Part shown: positions 17,738-30,600 of the stretch, in pieces
Numbering within the stretch: the first letter of the stretch is position 1
Layout: the number at the start of each line of letters is the position of its first letter
Assembly (NCBI GenBank): GCA_003353795.1
Contig: PIVY01000009.1
Span: forward strand, 1-53,472
Reading direction: 5' to 3'
DNA: 53,472 nucleotides
Origin: a bacterium
GTDB lineage: Bacteria > Krumholzibacteriota > Krumholzibacteriia > LZORAL124-64-63
Translations under genes and position numbers: made by a program
Notes under the pieces: generated by a model
The model's database searches: none
Told to the model about the DNA's origin: nothing
The model's input: only the letters and a program-made list of their open reading frames with translations

Positions 17738-18595
17738 ATGCTCACCGCCGCCGCCACGATCGTGGCCATGGTCGCCTTCGCATCGAACTCGATCCTCTGT
17801 CGTCTGGCCCTCGCCCCCGGGGCTATCGATGCGGCGACATTCACGACCGTGCGACTGGTGTCCGGCGCGGCGATCTTACTCGTGATTGCGCTCGCGACGG
17901 GTCGGGCGAAGCGCCGCGGCGCCGGAAACTGGCTGTCCGGAGCCATGTTGTTCGCCTACGCCATCTGCTTCTCGCTGGCCTATCTCGAACTCAGCATCGC
18001 GACCGGCGCCCTCATCCTGTTCGGCGCGGTCCAGTTTACCATGCTGACGGCGGCGATCGTCGGTGGGGAACGCCCGCAGCCGCTGCAATGGCTAGGACTC
18101 GTCGCTGCGCTGGGTGGATTCCTCTACCTGGTGTCGCCGGGACTGGAGGCCCCGTCGCCGCTGGGCTCGGTGCTCATGACGGCGGCCGGCGTGGCGTGGG
18201 GCTTCTATACCCTGCGTGGACGGGGTACCACCGATCCCATCTCGGCGACGACCGACAATTTCATTCGCGCGGTGCCGTTCGTGCTGATCGTGGGCGCGTT
18301 CATGCTGCGCAGTGTCCACGTCACGTCGCGGGGGCTGATTCTGGCGATCGTCTCCGGCGCCATCACGTCGGGAATCGGCTACGTGATCTGGTACATGGCG
18401 TTGCGGGGCCTCACAGCGACCCGAGCGGCCACGGTGCAACTCACGGTTCCGGTCATTGCCGCGCTGGGTGGTGTGATCTTCATGGCCGAGGCGATCTCGG
18501 TACGCCTAGCGGTGGCAACGGCCGGCATCCTCGGAGGCGTCGCGCTGGTGCTGGCCGGCCGGGAAACGAATGCCAGTCGCCGGGAGAATGCCTGA
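17738..18595 (+). CDS. EamA/DMT-family transporter
   Basis: The 285-residue protein has ten predicted helices. The first half opens with VAMVAFASNSILCRLAL and contains ILFGAVQFTMLTAAI; the second contains AGVAWGFYTLRGRG, SGAITSGIGYVIWYMALRGL and VPVIAALGGVIFMAEA. All are hallmarks of the EamA repeat. It is a probable metabolite exporter with unknown substrate. The ATG at 17738 has no strong Shine-Dalgarno. It lies 43 bp after the receptor kinase and is convergent with the LVIVD-repeat gene (34-bp gap). Confidence 0.88.
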   Translation: MLTAAATIVAMVAFASNSILCRLALAPGAIDAATFTTVRLVSGAAILLVIALATGRAKRRGAGNWLSGAMLFAYAICFSLAYLELSIATGALILFGAVQFTMLTAAIVGGERPQPLQWLGLVAALGGFLYLVSPGLEAPSPLGSVLMTAAGVAWGFYTLRGRGTTDPISATTDNFIRAVPFVLIVGAFMLRSVHVTSRGLILAIVSGAITSGIGYVIWYMALRGLTATRAATVQLTVPVIAALGGVIFMAEAISVRLAVATAGILGGVALVLAGRETNASRRENA

Positions 18596-18629
18596 TAGCA
18601 CCAGACATGCCGGCAGCCATCTCCAGCGA

Positions 18630-20801
18630 TCACCGGACCAGCGCCACCTTCGCACGGTCGTGGCGGTCGCCGGCCTGGAGCCGGACCAGATAGACGCCGG
18701 AGCCCACCTCGCGGCCCTGCTGATCTCGCCCATTCCAGTTCACGCCGTGCTCGCCCGCCGGCCGGACCTCGTCCACCAGCGTGGCCACGAACATGCCGCG
18801 CGCGTCGTGCACGCTCAATCGCACGTGCCCGGCCTCGGGCAGCGTGAATCGGACGGTCGTCTGCGGGTTGAACGGGTTCGGCGCGGCGCCCTTCAACAGG
18901 GTCGGCGCCGGCACGTTCGCCACGTCCACCGACATCTGTAGCAGCACGTTGGTCAGGATCAAGAGCCCGTCGTCGTCGTCGGCCACGAAGAGCTTGAAGC
19001 CATCGACGTGCACTCCGAAGGCCTCGTCCGCCGTGTCGTAGAACCCGACCTCGCTCATGGCCGGCAGACTCGAAACGTCGATCATGCGCAGGCCGGAATC
19101 CTCGGTGGCGACATACGCGAATACTCCGTCCACGTCGACCTCGCGAGCATAGTCCGGCACCGGCACGGAGTTCACCTGGAACGGGTTCGCTGGGTCGGTG
19201 ACGTCGACCGCCGCGAGACCGCCGGTGCCGTCGGCGACCAGGGCGAAATCGCCGCTCGGGTCGATCTCCACGTCGCGGGCGTTGGCGGTATCCTCGAAGC
19301 CGGCGACCGTCGGCGCCGCGGGGTCGCTGACGTCGATGATGTAGAGCCCGGGCGATCCGGTGGCGATGTAGGCGTGGGGGAAGCGAACGTCCACGCCGAT
19401 GGTGACGGTCGTCGGTTCGATCACTCCCAGCCCCACAGGCGCCGCGGGGTTCGACACGTCCACGATGTGAAGTCCCGACGCCTGGGCGGCCACGTAGGCC
19501 AGGCCGCCGTCGACCACGCACTTCCAGGCGGCGCCGTTGCCCACGTCGTAGGTGCCAACCAGAGCGGGGGCCGAGGGCGTGGAGATGTCGACGATGAGCA
19601 GGCCGCCGGTGTCGTCCGAGATGTACGCGTGGTCGCCATCCAGCGTGATGTGCAGCGGAATCCCAGCGGTTTCCAGGCTACCGATCTCCACCGGCTGCGC
19701 GGGGTTTCCGATGTGGAGGACGCGCAGGCCTTCGGAGCGGTCCACCAGATAGACGTGCGGGCCATGGGCGGCCACGTCGCTGGCCTTGCCGGCGGTCTCG
19801 AAGGCGCCGATCTCCACCGGGGTCGCGGGCGTAGAGACATCGATGGCGCGCACGCCGTGGTCGCGATCGGAGATGAACGCCGTGCTGCCGGCGATGGACG
19901 CGTCCGAGGCCCAGCCGGGTGTGTCGACCTGGCCGATCAGCGAGGGCGAGGCGGGGTTCGAGACGTCCACCAGGTGCAGCCCGTCGTCGCCGGCGGTGAG
20001 GTAGACCGTGTCGCCGGCCAGCCCGATGCCGGCGCCCGAGGCGAAGAGCACCGAGTAGCGCCCGGCCTCGAATGGCACGGCGGGATTGGCGACGTCGATG
20101 ATGGTCATCTGGGCGACGCTGCTACCGGTGGCCGCCACGTACACGTGATCGGCGTCGGCCTCGATGCCGTAGGGAATGCCGTGGCAGTCGATCTCCGCGA
20201 GCGGGCTAGCGCTGGTGGGATTGGTGACGTCGATGACGTGGAGGCGCGAGGAGAACTCGCCGGCGTAGGCGAGGTTGCCATGGACGGCCACGGAGAAGAC
20301 GTAGCCCACCGGTACCTGGTCCACCTCGAAGGGCGCGGCCGAGTTGGAGATGTCGTAGATCCGGACGCCGTCGCCCGACGCGGCGACATAGGCGTGATCG
20401 CCCTGGGCGGCCACCGAGAGTGCGGTGTCGCCCGTGGCGATCGAACCCACTTCCACCGGGGCCGTGGGGTTGGACACGTCGACGATGCGGAGGCCATCGA
20501 GGTGACTCGCCACGCAGAGCCGGTTGCCGGCCAGGGCGAGCCCGCGCACGTAGCCGGTGACCGTCAGCGACCCCACCACCACCGGCGCGCCGGGCACGGA
20601 GAAGTCGATGATCCGCACGATCGCACCGTCGCCGAGGTAGACCAGGTTGCCGTCGGTGACCACGGAATAGCAGGGACCGCTGGCCCAGTGGCCGGTGAGC
20701 GAGAGATTGGCGCTGTCGCCTGTGTCGGCGGTGATTGGGGCAGCGAGTGGGGCGGCGAGAAGGACGAGCAGGATCGGGGCGATGATTCGGTGGCGACGCA
20801 T
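18630..20801 (-). CDS. Secreted LVIVD-repeat protein with FlgD-like C-terminal domain
   Basis: About 723 residues from the ATG at 20801, which has a textbook AGGAGGT 5 bp upstream; a start 19 codons earlier lacks one. A signal peptide (IIAPILLVLLAAPLAAPITA) precedes about thirteen copies of a ~42-residue repeat. Each contains a strand of the type LRIVDVSNPTAPVEVGS followed by D-x-A-Y/H-V-A (LVIVD repeats, PF08309), predicted to form one or two propellers. The last ~90 residues form a FlgD-Ig-like domain (APNPFNPQTTVRFTLPEAG, then GEHGVNWNGRDQQGR and GVYLVRLQAG). This type of tail acts as a secretion/anchoring signal in FCB bacteria. The role is probably surface or extracellular binding; no enzyme motif is visible. 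Confidence 0.85.
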   Translation of the reverse strand: MRRHRIIAPILLVLLAAPLAAPITADTGDSANLSLTGHWASGPCYSVVTDGNLVYLGDGAIVRIIDFSVPGAPVVVGSLTVTGYVRGLALAGNRLCVASHLDGLRIVDVSNPTAPVEVGSIATGDTALSVAAQGDHAYVAASGDGVRIYDISNSAAPFEVDQVPVGYVFSVAVHGNLAYAGEFSSRLHVIDVTNPTSASPLAEIDCHGIPYGIEADADHVYVAATGSSVAQMTIIDVANPAVPFEAGRYSVLFASGAGIGLAGDTVYLTAGDDGLHLVDVSNPASPSLIGQVDTPGWASDASIAGSTAFISDRDHGVRAIDVSTPATPVEIGAFETAGKASDVAAHGPHVYLVDRSEGLRVLHIGNPAQPVEIGSLETAGIPLHITLDGDHAYISDDTGGLLIVDISTPSAPALVGTYDVGNGAAWKCVVDGGLAYVAAQASGLHIVDVSNPAAPVGLGVIEPTTVTIGVDVRFPHAYIATGSPGLYIIDVSDPAAPTVAGFEDTANARDVEIDPSGDFALVADGTGGLAAVDVTDPANPFQVNSVPVPDYAREVDVDGVFAYVATEDSGLRMIDVSSLPAMSEVGFYDTADEAFGVHVDGFKLFVADDDDGLLILTNVLLQMSVDVANVPAPTLLKGAAPNPFNPQTTVRFTLPEAGHVRLSVHDARGMFVATLVDEVRPAGEHGVNWNGRDQQGREVGSGVYLVRLQAGDRHDRAKVALVR

Positions 20802-21026
20802 GAGGGACCTCCTGCGTGGGCGATGCCGGTCATTCGGTGTGATTCCGGTATTATTCAAGTAAGAGCGACCGTGCCGGGGTGGCCACTGCTGGTCGGTGAC
20901 GTGTCAGGGGTGTTTGTCGACGCCGCCAAGGCTTACGAACCGGAACCGGCGTTGCTCTCCCGGGCGCACCCCACTGTGTCGATTCGTCATGGGATCCCGG
21001 CCACCCAACCGTTACCTTTGCTCATC

Positions 21027-21629
21027 ATGCTCGTCGACCTCCACCTGCACACCGCCGAACGCTCCGGCTGCGCCATGTCGCCGGCCGTCGATCAATTGAC
21101 GGCCGCGGTGAAGGCCGGCCTCGGTGCCGTGGCCGTCACCGATCACCATGCGCTCTCCGCGCCGAAAGAGCGCGAGGTCTGGCGCGGCCTGTTTCCGGAC
21201 ATCTTCGTGCTGCCCGGCATCGAGATCACCCTCGAGGAGTACGAGGACATCCTGGTGGTCGGCCTCGACGATCCGCAACTCGCGCACGGCAGCTGGAGCT
21301 GGCCCGATCTGCAGGCGTTCGTGAAGGAACGCGGCGGTCTTTCCGTCCTCGCCCACCCCATGCGCTTCTCGTCGGAGATCGGCATCGACATCGAGAACCT
21401 GCCGCCGGACGCCATCGAGGGCCACTCCACCAACGTGCCGTCGCGCCTGCGGGGGCGTATCCAGTCTCTCGCCGACCGCCTCGGCCTGCCGGTGGTGGCC
21501 AACTCCGACGCGCACGCCGCGTACGATGTGGGCCGCTTCGCCAACCGACTCCACGAGCCGGCGACCACGGTGGCCGAGGTGGTGAGCGCGATCCGCGAGG
21601 GTCGGTTCACGCCCGAGGTCCGCCCGTAA
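21027..21629 (+). CDS. PHP-domain metal-dependent phosphoesterase
   Basis: The 200-residue protein starts at ATG 21027; the same frame stays open far upstream only because it opposes the LVIVD gene. PHP metal-binding motifs appear in order: HLHT (residues 6-9), DHH (39-41), GIEIT with E66, AHP (H110), and NSDAH (159-163). This matches stand-alone PHP proteins that hydrolyse phosphoesters (histidinol-phosphatase or nucleoside 3',5'-bisphosphate phosphatase relatives) with a di- or trinuclear metal site in the cytosol. The substrate is not determined. It is convergent with the giant repeat gene, with a shared hairpin in between. Confidence 0.85.
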   Translation: MLVDLHLHTAERSGCAMSPAVDQLTAAVKAGLGAVAVTDHHALSAPKEREVWRGLFPDIFVLPGIEITLEEYEDILVVGLDDPQLAHGSWSWPDLQAFVKERGGLSVLAHPMRFSSEIGIDIENLPPDAIEGHSTNVPSRLRGRIQSLADRLGLPVVANSDAHAAYDVGRFANRLHEPATTVAEVVSAIREGRFTPEVRP

Positions 21630-21661
21630 GAAGGGGCCCCGGTGTTCACCAGGACCCCTTC
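21630..21661. terminator. Bidirectional hairpin between PHP gene and giant repeat gene
   Basis: Arms 21630-21643 and 21648-21661 leave a 4-nt loop. Read on the minus strand the stem is unbroken, with G-U pairs; on the plus strand the same positions are two C-A mismatches. It therefore works best as the terminator of the giant minus-strand gene, which ends at 21698. There is no T-tract on either side. Confidence 0.6.
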
Positions 21662-21697
21662 TGCGACGAGGACCGACCTCGCTGGTTCGACGCTTCG

Positions 21698-24600
21698 CTA
21701 CTTCAAGAGCGTCATCTTCTGCGTACCACCCGCCCGCTGCCGATCCAGGAACAGGTTGTACATGTAGACGCCGCTGGCCACCTCGGCGCCGCGCTCGTCG
21801 CGGCCCTGCCAACGCACGTTGGTCGGGCCGGCCGGCATCTCGCCGAGATCGATGCGGCGCACGAGCGTGCCGCGGACATCGTAGATGCGGATCTCCACCG
21901 CGCTGGCTCTGGCGAGATTGAAGCGAATCTCGGTGCTCGGGTTGAAGGGGTTGGGCGCGTTGCGGAGATCGAGGGCCACCGGCACGTCGTCGATGCCGAC
22001 CTCGCCGGCGATGACCGCCATGGCCACCGGCAACGGCAGCACCGGCTGACCCGGATCGTTGGACGAGAACCTCAGCTCTCCCAGGTACTGGCCCGGGCCC
22101 AGGTCGAGGGACCGGAACGTCACGGTCAACTCCACCTCCTCGCCGGCGGGCACGGTACCGGCCACCGGTGACACGTCGAACCAGGACGCCGCCGCCAGCC
22201 AGTCGAAGACCCGGTTGGCGAACAGTCGGTTGTCGGCCAGGGCGACGCTGTAGTCGTTGAACGCATCCTCGCTCATGGCCATCACGCGGCTCTGCCCCGT
22301 GCTGTAGCAGCCGGCCATGGCCACGCCGGCGACGTCGCTGACCAGCAGTGTGGCGAGGCCTTCATTGACCAGGAGGGAAGACGTGGGAAGGGTCAGCTGC
22401 ATGCTCGCCACACCGACCGTGGTCTCGTGAGGTCGGATGTTCTGCGTCACTCCGGCCGTCCCGTCGTCCGGCAGAAAATCGATCCCGGCGTTGAGCAGCG
22501 CCAGGATCAGCCGGAACGTGTCGACCGTCGGGCCCGAGTCGCCCTCGAGCATGACGCGGCCGCCGCTGCGGATCCACTCGACGAGGACGGCGACCTCGTC
22601 GGGTGACCACATGGCGTCGCCCTCGGTGATCCAGAACACGCGATAGGCCGAGAGCACGTCCGCGGTGACGGGTTCGGTGTTGATCTCCACGGTGGCGCCG
22701 CGATCGGTCAGGTCGCCGATCAGGACGTTCCAGCTCAGCGGATCGGTCTGATTGTGCGAGCGGTCGAAGGCGATGGTGATGCCCGTCAGGTCGGCCAGGT
22801 CGGCCCGCAGCGGATTCTGGGGCGGATCGGACATCGGTGGGTCGATCAGGTCGGCCGGCGGCTCTCCCGGGCCGGCCGGCGGCAGCGTGAACTCCATGCG
22901 TCGCGCCATGGCGTCGCTGTAGAGGTTCACGGTCCAGTTGAGTGCGCTGCCGCCGTCGTTGCGCAGGAACAGCTGGCGATCGATGGTCTGGTCGACCGGG
23001 ATCTCACAATAGAGCGAGTCCGGATCGGTCGCGATGATCGGCGCCTCGAGTGCCGTGAACGTCAGCGGCACGGTCACCAACGGCGCGTACGGATCGTTGC
23101 TCGTGATGCTGATCACGGTGTCGACCGTGTCGACCTCGGTGGGTGTGATCGTGACGGTCACCGACATCTCGCCGCCGATATCCAGATCGAAGACTCCCGG
23201 GTCGATGGATACCGCGGGGTGGTCGCAGGCGATGTCGGACACCGAGAGCAGATCGCAACCCGGGTTGGAGACGGTGAGCCACGCGTCGGCCGTGGAGCCC
23301 AGGTACACGCCGCCGATGTCCAGCGACGTCGGTGCCACGGCCAGGACGGGTTCGCCGAGCAGATGCAGGTGCGTGCCCACGCGAACCTGTGGCGTGATCG
23401 GATCGTTGCTCTGGAACAGCAGTCCGGCGAGATGGTCGCCGCCGCAGAGTTCGGTGGCATCGAAGATCACGTCGACCTCGATCTCCTCGCCGGCGGGAAG
23501 GACGCCGTACATGGGCACAACCCGCAGCCAGTCGGCGTCGTCGATCAGCCAGTCGAACATGCGGTTCGCCATGAGCTGATTGTCGGCGTAGGCAATCGCA
23601 TGGTCGGCGTTGACCTCGTCGGTCAGCACCACGATGCGGCCGCCGCCGACCTCGGAGAGGGCCGCGCAGGGCCGCCCCCGGCGATCGTCGAAGATCGGCC
23701 TGGCCGGTGCGTCGAGTGAGGCCAGATAGGCCCGCGGCGACTCCAGGTAGATCTGCTCGGCATCCTGGTCGAGCGAGGTCGCGTGGAGCGTCGTGGTCAC
23801 CCCGCTCGTGCCGTTTCCGGACTGGAGAGTGATTCCGGCCTCGAGGTCGGACAGCAGGTCGCCGAACGTGGCCAGGGCACGATGATCGTCGCCCTCCAGC
23901 AGCAGCGACCCACCGGTCTCGACCCAGTTGACGATGGCCCGGCGTTCGGCCAGGTCCAGGGCGATGGTGTGGTCGGTGAGCCAGAGCACCTGGTGGTCGG
24001 CCAGCACGTCGGCGGTCAGCGATCGCGTGGTCGCCGTCACGACGGCGCCACGGGTGGCGAGATCGTTGACGATGGTCGACCACATGGACAGCGGATCCTC
24101 GCCGTGACCGAGGTCGTACAGGATGGCCGCGTCGGTGAGATCAGCCAGCCGTGCGGTGACCGCCAACTCGCGCGGCGCGATGGCCGGGGGAGATTCGAGC
24201 GGAGCGTCCGGCGACTCGGCGCCGCGAGTCGGCAGATCGAGCGTCATGGCCTGGTTCGGGCCGTCGCCGGCCTGCTCGACGGAGTTCCAGAAGAGGTCCG
24301 ACCCGCCGCTGTTTGCCAGTACCACCGTCAGGGTGTCGATGGTGCCGCCGGGCATCTCCAGGTAGAGCGAATCGGGCAGGACGCTGATCACCGGCGGCTC
24401 CACGGCGGCGCCGCTGACCGGTACGGACAGCTCCGGCCACTGCGCCGCGTTGCTGGTGATGACGAGATCCGTGGCCAGGTCGCCCACGGCGCTCGGAGCA
24501 TAAGTGATCGCCACGCTCTGCGTGCCGGCCACCGGCACCGAGAACGTGTTCGGCGCCGCCGAGAGGTCGGCGGCATCGCTGGCGATCGACGCGACCTCGA

Positions 24601-27600
24601 GCACGTCGCACCCGTCGTTGGTCACGTACAGGCTGTCGACGACCACGTCGCCGACGAACCGCACGCCGAAGTCCAGCAGCATCGGCGCCACCTCGATGGT
24701 GGGCAGACCCGCCGAATGCATGTGGGTGCCGACGCGCACACTGGGGTTCAGCGGGTCGTCGTTCTCGAACAGCACCGCGGCCAGACGGTCTTCGCCGCAG
24801 ATTCCCGTGGCGTCGAAGGTGAACTGGACCTCCGCGCTCCCGCCGGGCGGCACGATGCCGCTGGTGGGCTCGACGATCAGCCACGAGGTGGCGCCGGCGA
24901 GCCAGTCGAAAGTCTGGTTGGCGAAGACCTGGTTGTCGGCGAGGCCCACCATCCAGTCGGAGAAGATCTCGTCGCAGGTCACGAAGACGCGTCCGCTGCT
25001 CGGCCGGCTGTATGCCGTATGGGGCCGCATGAGAAGGTCGTCGACGAGGATGCCGGCCGGTTCCGCCACCGTGCTCAGGTAGGCGAGGGGCGAGCCGAGG
25101 TAGACGCCCTCGACATCCATCGTGGTCTGATGTTCATGGATGCTGGTGGTCGTGCCGTCGTAGCTATCGCCGTACAGCATGGTGATGCCCGCGCCGATCG
25201 CGGCCAGCAACTCGTTGTAGATCGACACTGAGTAGCCGTTGTCTCCCTCGATCAGGAGCGCATTGCCATCGTTCACCCAGTTCGCGATGGCCTGTTGCTC
25301 CTCGTAGGTCAGCTCGAAGTTCACGTCGATGGTCCACAGCACGTCGTGCGGTGCGAGGACGGATTCGGTGATCATGCTGTAGTTGGTGGCGACGACCGCG
25401 CCTCGCGACGTGAGATCGGTGACGGTGGTCGACCAGTCGACGAGCGAGCCCTGACCATGCGACTGGTCGAACAGGATCGAGATGCCGGTCAGGTCGGAGA
25501 GGTCGGTCACCAGGGACTGGGTGCGCGCTCCGGCCGGCAACGGTGCGGGCGCCATGGCGTCCGCATCGGGCTCTATCGCCTCCGGCGGCGGCGGCGAGAG
25601 CGTCGCCGGTTGCAGGTGGTCGTTGTTCGTGACGATCCGGGAGTGCCAGGTCAGGTCGGATCCGCCGGAGTTCTCCACCGTGACGAAGGTGGAGTCGGCG
25701 GCGCCGCCCGGAACCTCGATGTAGATCGAGTCGGGATTCACGGCGATCACCGGCGCCAGCAGCGCCGTGGCATTCACCGGAATCGTGACCAGGGGATGCA
25801 TGGGGTCGTCGCTGACGATGGAGACGTCCGCGCTCAGAGCGCCGACGCTGCTCGGGGCATACGTCACGACCACCGGCATGGCTCCGCCGATGGGTACGGT
25901 CATGTCGACCGGCGAGACCGTCAGGTCGCCATGGCTGCTGGTGATCGATTCGACGATCAGGTCGTAGCAACCGGGATTGGCCACGGTCAGCGTGTCGGCC
26001 AGGATGGCGCCGACGAAGACGTTGCCGAAGTCCAGGGCCGCAGGCGCGACCTCGATGACCGGTTCGCCGAGCACGTCCAGACGCGCAGGCACCGCATCGG
26101 TGGTGTTGGTCGGGTCGTTGGTGCTGAAGACCAGATCGGCCGTGACAACGCCGCCGCACATTCCCTCGGCACTGAAGTCGACGTTCACGTAGACGCTGTT
26201 TCCGGGAGCCACGGATCCTACCTGAGGCACCACGGCCAGCCACGAACTGGCACGAGCCAGCCAGTCGAAGACCTGGTTGGCGAAGAGCTGATTGTCGACG
26301 AAGTTCAGCGGGTAGTCATAGAACATCTCGTCCGCCGAGACGATGATCCGACCGAACCCGGCATGGCTCGCCGCGGTGTTGGCGATGCCCTCATAGTCGT
26401 CGATCAGCCTGGTGGCCGGCGCCGACACTGTCGCGAGGCTGGCGCCCGGCGACGGCAGGTAGATCTCCGTCACCTCGGTCGTCGTCGGGTGCTGGTACAC
26501 GCCCAGGGTGTTGCCCGACCCGCCGTTCACCGACGAGACCATGATGCCGCCGTTCAGCGCCGCTAGCAGCGTGTTGAACGCCGTGGCCGACGAATCGTTG
26601 TCGCCCTGCAGGAGCAGGCCGCCGCCCGATTCGACCCAGGCCACGACGGCGCTCACTTCGGCGGGTGTCCAGTCCGCGGCACTCTCGTTGATCCAGAGCA
26701 CCGAGTACGGCGCCAGGACTCCGGCGGTGATGGTGGCTGTACTCTCGTGGATCGTGGCGCCCCGCGTGACGAGGTCGTCGAACATGGTGTACAGATCGTA
26801 GGGCGACGACTGCCCGTGACTCCGGTCATAGAGCATGGAGACGCCTGTGAGGTCCGCCAGTTCGGTCACCAGCGGCTGCACGTGTGCCTCGCCCGCCGGC
26901 GGGCGCGTCTCCTCGTCGGAGTTCGACGTGGTGACGGTGCTGCGGGGCAAGGTGAAGCTCCGCGGCAGGAGTTCGTCGACGGGCTGGACCTCGAGCTCCC
27001 ACAAGAGATCGCTGCCGCCGGAGTTCGAGACCTGGAGGATCCGGGTCACCCTTTCGCCGGTGACCGCCGGAACGTCGAGGGTGTCCGGCCAGACCTGTGC
27101 GATGGGCGCCGGGTAGACCTGACTGGTGAGGGTGAATGCGTGCAGGGGCAGATCCGGATCGTCGCTGTGGACCTCGACCGTGGTTGCCAGAGGACCGACC
27201 TCGCCCGGGGTGTAGGTCACCAGCACGGTCTCGGAGGCCGCGGGTGGGATGGAGCAGGTGCTGGGCTCGATGACGATGTCCGCGTGCTCGCACAGGATCT
27301 CGCTCACCGTCAGCATGGCGCAGCCGTCGTTGGTCAGGCGCAAGGTGTCCACGACCACCGCGCCCAGGAACACCGGGCCGAGGTCGACCGTGGCGGGCAG
27401 CTCGGCGAGATTGGGCGCCACGGCGACCGTGAGGGTGGTGGCGACGGCATGCTCCGGGTCGAGCGGGTCGTTGTTGAAGACGACGATCTCGGCCGTCGCC
27501 TGGGCGCCGCACAGTTTTTCGGCGTTGATCTCGACATTGAGGATGTCGGGCGAGAAGGGAGCCACGACGCCCGAGCTGGGCTCCACGCGGAGCCACGCCG

Positions 27601-30600
27601 TGGTGTCGGACAGCCAGTCGAAGACCTGGTTGGCGAACAGCTGGTTGTCCGCGATGCCGATCGTGTAGTTCTCGAAGAGTTCCTCGGAGATGGCGACCAC
27701 GCGGCCCCAGCCGGTCTCGGAGAATGCCCCGACAGAGGTTCCCGCGTAATCGTCGAAGAGCCGTCCGGCGGGATCGGTGACGGAGTCGATATGCGCCTGC
27801 GGATAGTCGAGAAAGATCGTGGCGATCCCGTCGGTGGTCGGGTGGGGATACACGGCGCTGGTCGGTCCGCTGTAGGCATTGCTGGTGGAGAAATCGATGC
27901 CGGCGCCCACCAGGGTCAGCAGGTCGTTGTAGACCTCGACGGAGTTGTTGTCGTCTCCCTCGAGCAGGAGGCTGCCGCCCCCAGTCACCCAGGTGACCAG
28001 GGCGTCGATCTCGTCGGTGGTCCAGTTGTTGTAGCAGTCGGTGATCCAGAAGAGGTCCACGTCGCCGAGCATCTCCGGCGTGACCACGGAGTTGTTGGGC
28101 TGGACGGTGGCGCCACGGAGGGTGAGATCGTCGATGATCTGGCTCCGGTAGCTCATGGACGCTTGCCCGTGCGCCAGGTCGTAGACCACGACGGTGCCGG
28201 TCAGATCCAGAAGTTCGGTGGTCAGCCGACCTTGCCGCATGGCCGGTCGCTCGGCCGGGATCGGCTCGTTCGAGGCCGACACGGCTCCCGCCGGTGGCGG
28301 CTCCAGATCGTAGATCCGGGGCGTGGGCGAGTTCTGGGTCACGATCCGGGCGCTCCAGATCAGATCGCTCTCCCCGGAGTTCACCACGGTCATCAGGCGG
28401 GTCTCGCTGCCGCCGGGGGACAGTTCGCTCGCGAGGGTATCGGGCCACACCACGATCTGGGGCGGTGTGAGGCCGGCTCCAAACCACGGCACCTCGAGCA
28501 TCGGCAGATCGACGGCGTCGCTGCTGACGGCCAGGAAACCGGACACCGCGCCGGACACCTCGGGCGCGAACGTGACGATCACGGTCTGGGTCTGACCGAT
28601 CTCGAGTTCGAAGGTCGACGGTTCGGCGGTCACCGTGGCGTGGCCACCGTCGATGTCGGTGACGTGCAGGGTGGCGCAGCCCAGGTTCGACACCTCGAGC
28701 GTATCAGTGGCGGCGCCGCCGGCGAATACCGTGCCGAACTCCAGCGTGTCGGGGCGGGCGCCGATCATGGGTTCGCCCGTGACGTTCATGATGGTCTGGA
28801 CGTGGTAGGTCGGCAGCATAGGATCGTTGCTGTCGAACAGCGCATCGGCTGTGAAGGCCCCGTTGCAGCGCAGCGTCGCGTCGAAGGTGACGGTGACGTC
28901 CTGGGCGCCGCCGGGAGCCACGGTGCCGCCCATGGGATCGGCCGTGAGCCAGAGTCCGCCCACGGACAGCCAATCGAAGATCTGGTTGCCGAAGATCTGG
29001 TTGTCGCCGGACCCGAGCGTGTAGTCTTCGAACGCGCGTTCGGCGATCACCACGACCCGGCCCCAGCCACAGAGGCTGTGTGCCGCGTTGGGGTTACCGG
29101 AAACATCCTCGACCAGGACTTCGGCCGGTTCGTAGACGCTGCTGAGTTGGGCGCCCGGTGAAGGAAGGTTGACCTGCTGCACGCCGTGCGTGGTGGCGTG
29201 GATGGCGATCCGGTCGGTGAGCCCCGAGACGCCGTTGGATGTCGAGACGGTGATCCCGGCTTCCAGCGCCTGGAGCAGATCGTTGAAGGCGTAGACGCCG
29301 GAGGTGCCGTCCCCCTCGAGCAGCAGGTTGCCGCCCGCCCGCACCCACTGCACCACGGTCTCGTATTCGGCGGTGGTCCAGTTGTCGTAGCCGTCGGTGA
29401 TCCACAACACCTCGGCGGAGTCGAGGCTTCCCTGCGTGAACGGCGAGGTGTTCGTGGTCACCGTGGCGCCGCGGAGGGTCAGGTCGTTGCGGATGATCGA
29501 CCAGTAGGAATCGTACTGGCCGTGGGCCGCATCGAATACCACGTCGATGTCCGTCAGGTCGAGCAGCTGGGCGGTGCGCGCCTCGACTGCCGGGGCGGAC
29601 TGCGCCAGCGGCGGCGGCGTCAGGTCGTACAGCTGTCGTGACGGGGCTTCGGGCTCGGTGAAGCGAAGCGACCAGTCGAGCTCGCCGGCGCCGAGATTGT
29701 TGATGGTGATGGTGCGGTCGACCGTCTCGCCGGACGGGACGTCGGCGATCAGGACGCCGGGCGTGACCGAGATCTCGGGAGCCAGGATTGCCTCGGCGAA
29801 GAGTTCGACCACCAGGGAAGTCTCGTCGGGGTCGTTGCTGGCGAAGGTGAGCGAGGCGGTGATCGGCCCCACCTGAGTTGCGCTCACGGCGACGGAGACG
29901 GGCTGTGTCTGGTCCACGCCGACGGTGAAACTGGTCGGCAGCACGGTGACGTCGGCGTGATCGCTCACGATGTCGGTGACCGAGAGCGGCTCGCAGCCGG
30001 AGTTGTGCACCAGCAGCGTGTCGACCTGGGTCGTGCCCACCAGCACCTCGCCCAGATCCAGGACCGCCGGATCGATATCGATATCGGGCTGAGCGGAGAC
30101 GGAGATGGAGGCGGCCACCGACAGGTTCGGCATGGCGGGGTCGTTGCTCGCGATCAGCACGCTGGCTGTGAAGTCGTCGGCGCAGAGATCGGTCGCGTCG
30201 ATGGTGGCGTTGATGTACATGGTGGCGCCGGGCGGCACGGTGCCCTCGCGGGGAGCCAGGATCAACCACCGGATCGGGTTGGAGAGCCAGTCGAAGCACT
30301 GATTGGCGAAGGCCTGGTTGTCGGCGTAGCCCACGCCGCCATTCAGGAACAGGTCCTCGGCGATGACGATCACGCGCCCGAGTCCACACTCGCTGAAGGC
30401 GGTATTGGCGTCGCCAATGACGTCGTCGACGAGATTGCCGGCAGGGTCGCTGACTTGCGAGAGCCGTGCCGTGGGGCCGGGGAGGTAGATCTGGTCGATG
30501 TCCTGGGTGATGTCATGGGGATGGATGTTCCCGGTGTAGCCCGAGTACCCGTTGCTGGTGGACATCTCGATTCCCGCGTCCATGGCGGCCAGGATATCGT

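Noticed and set aside
15181-17946. Minus-strand open frame of about 920 codons opposite the receptor kinase
   Set aside because: Shadow of the kinase-propeller gene; translation has no signal or domain, while the plus strand encodes intact kinase motifs.
19008-21026. Open extension upstream of the PHP gene in the same frame
   Set aside because: It opposes the LVIVD gene and has no conserved sequence; PHP motifs begin right after ATG 21027.
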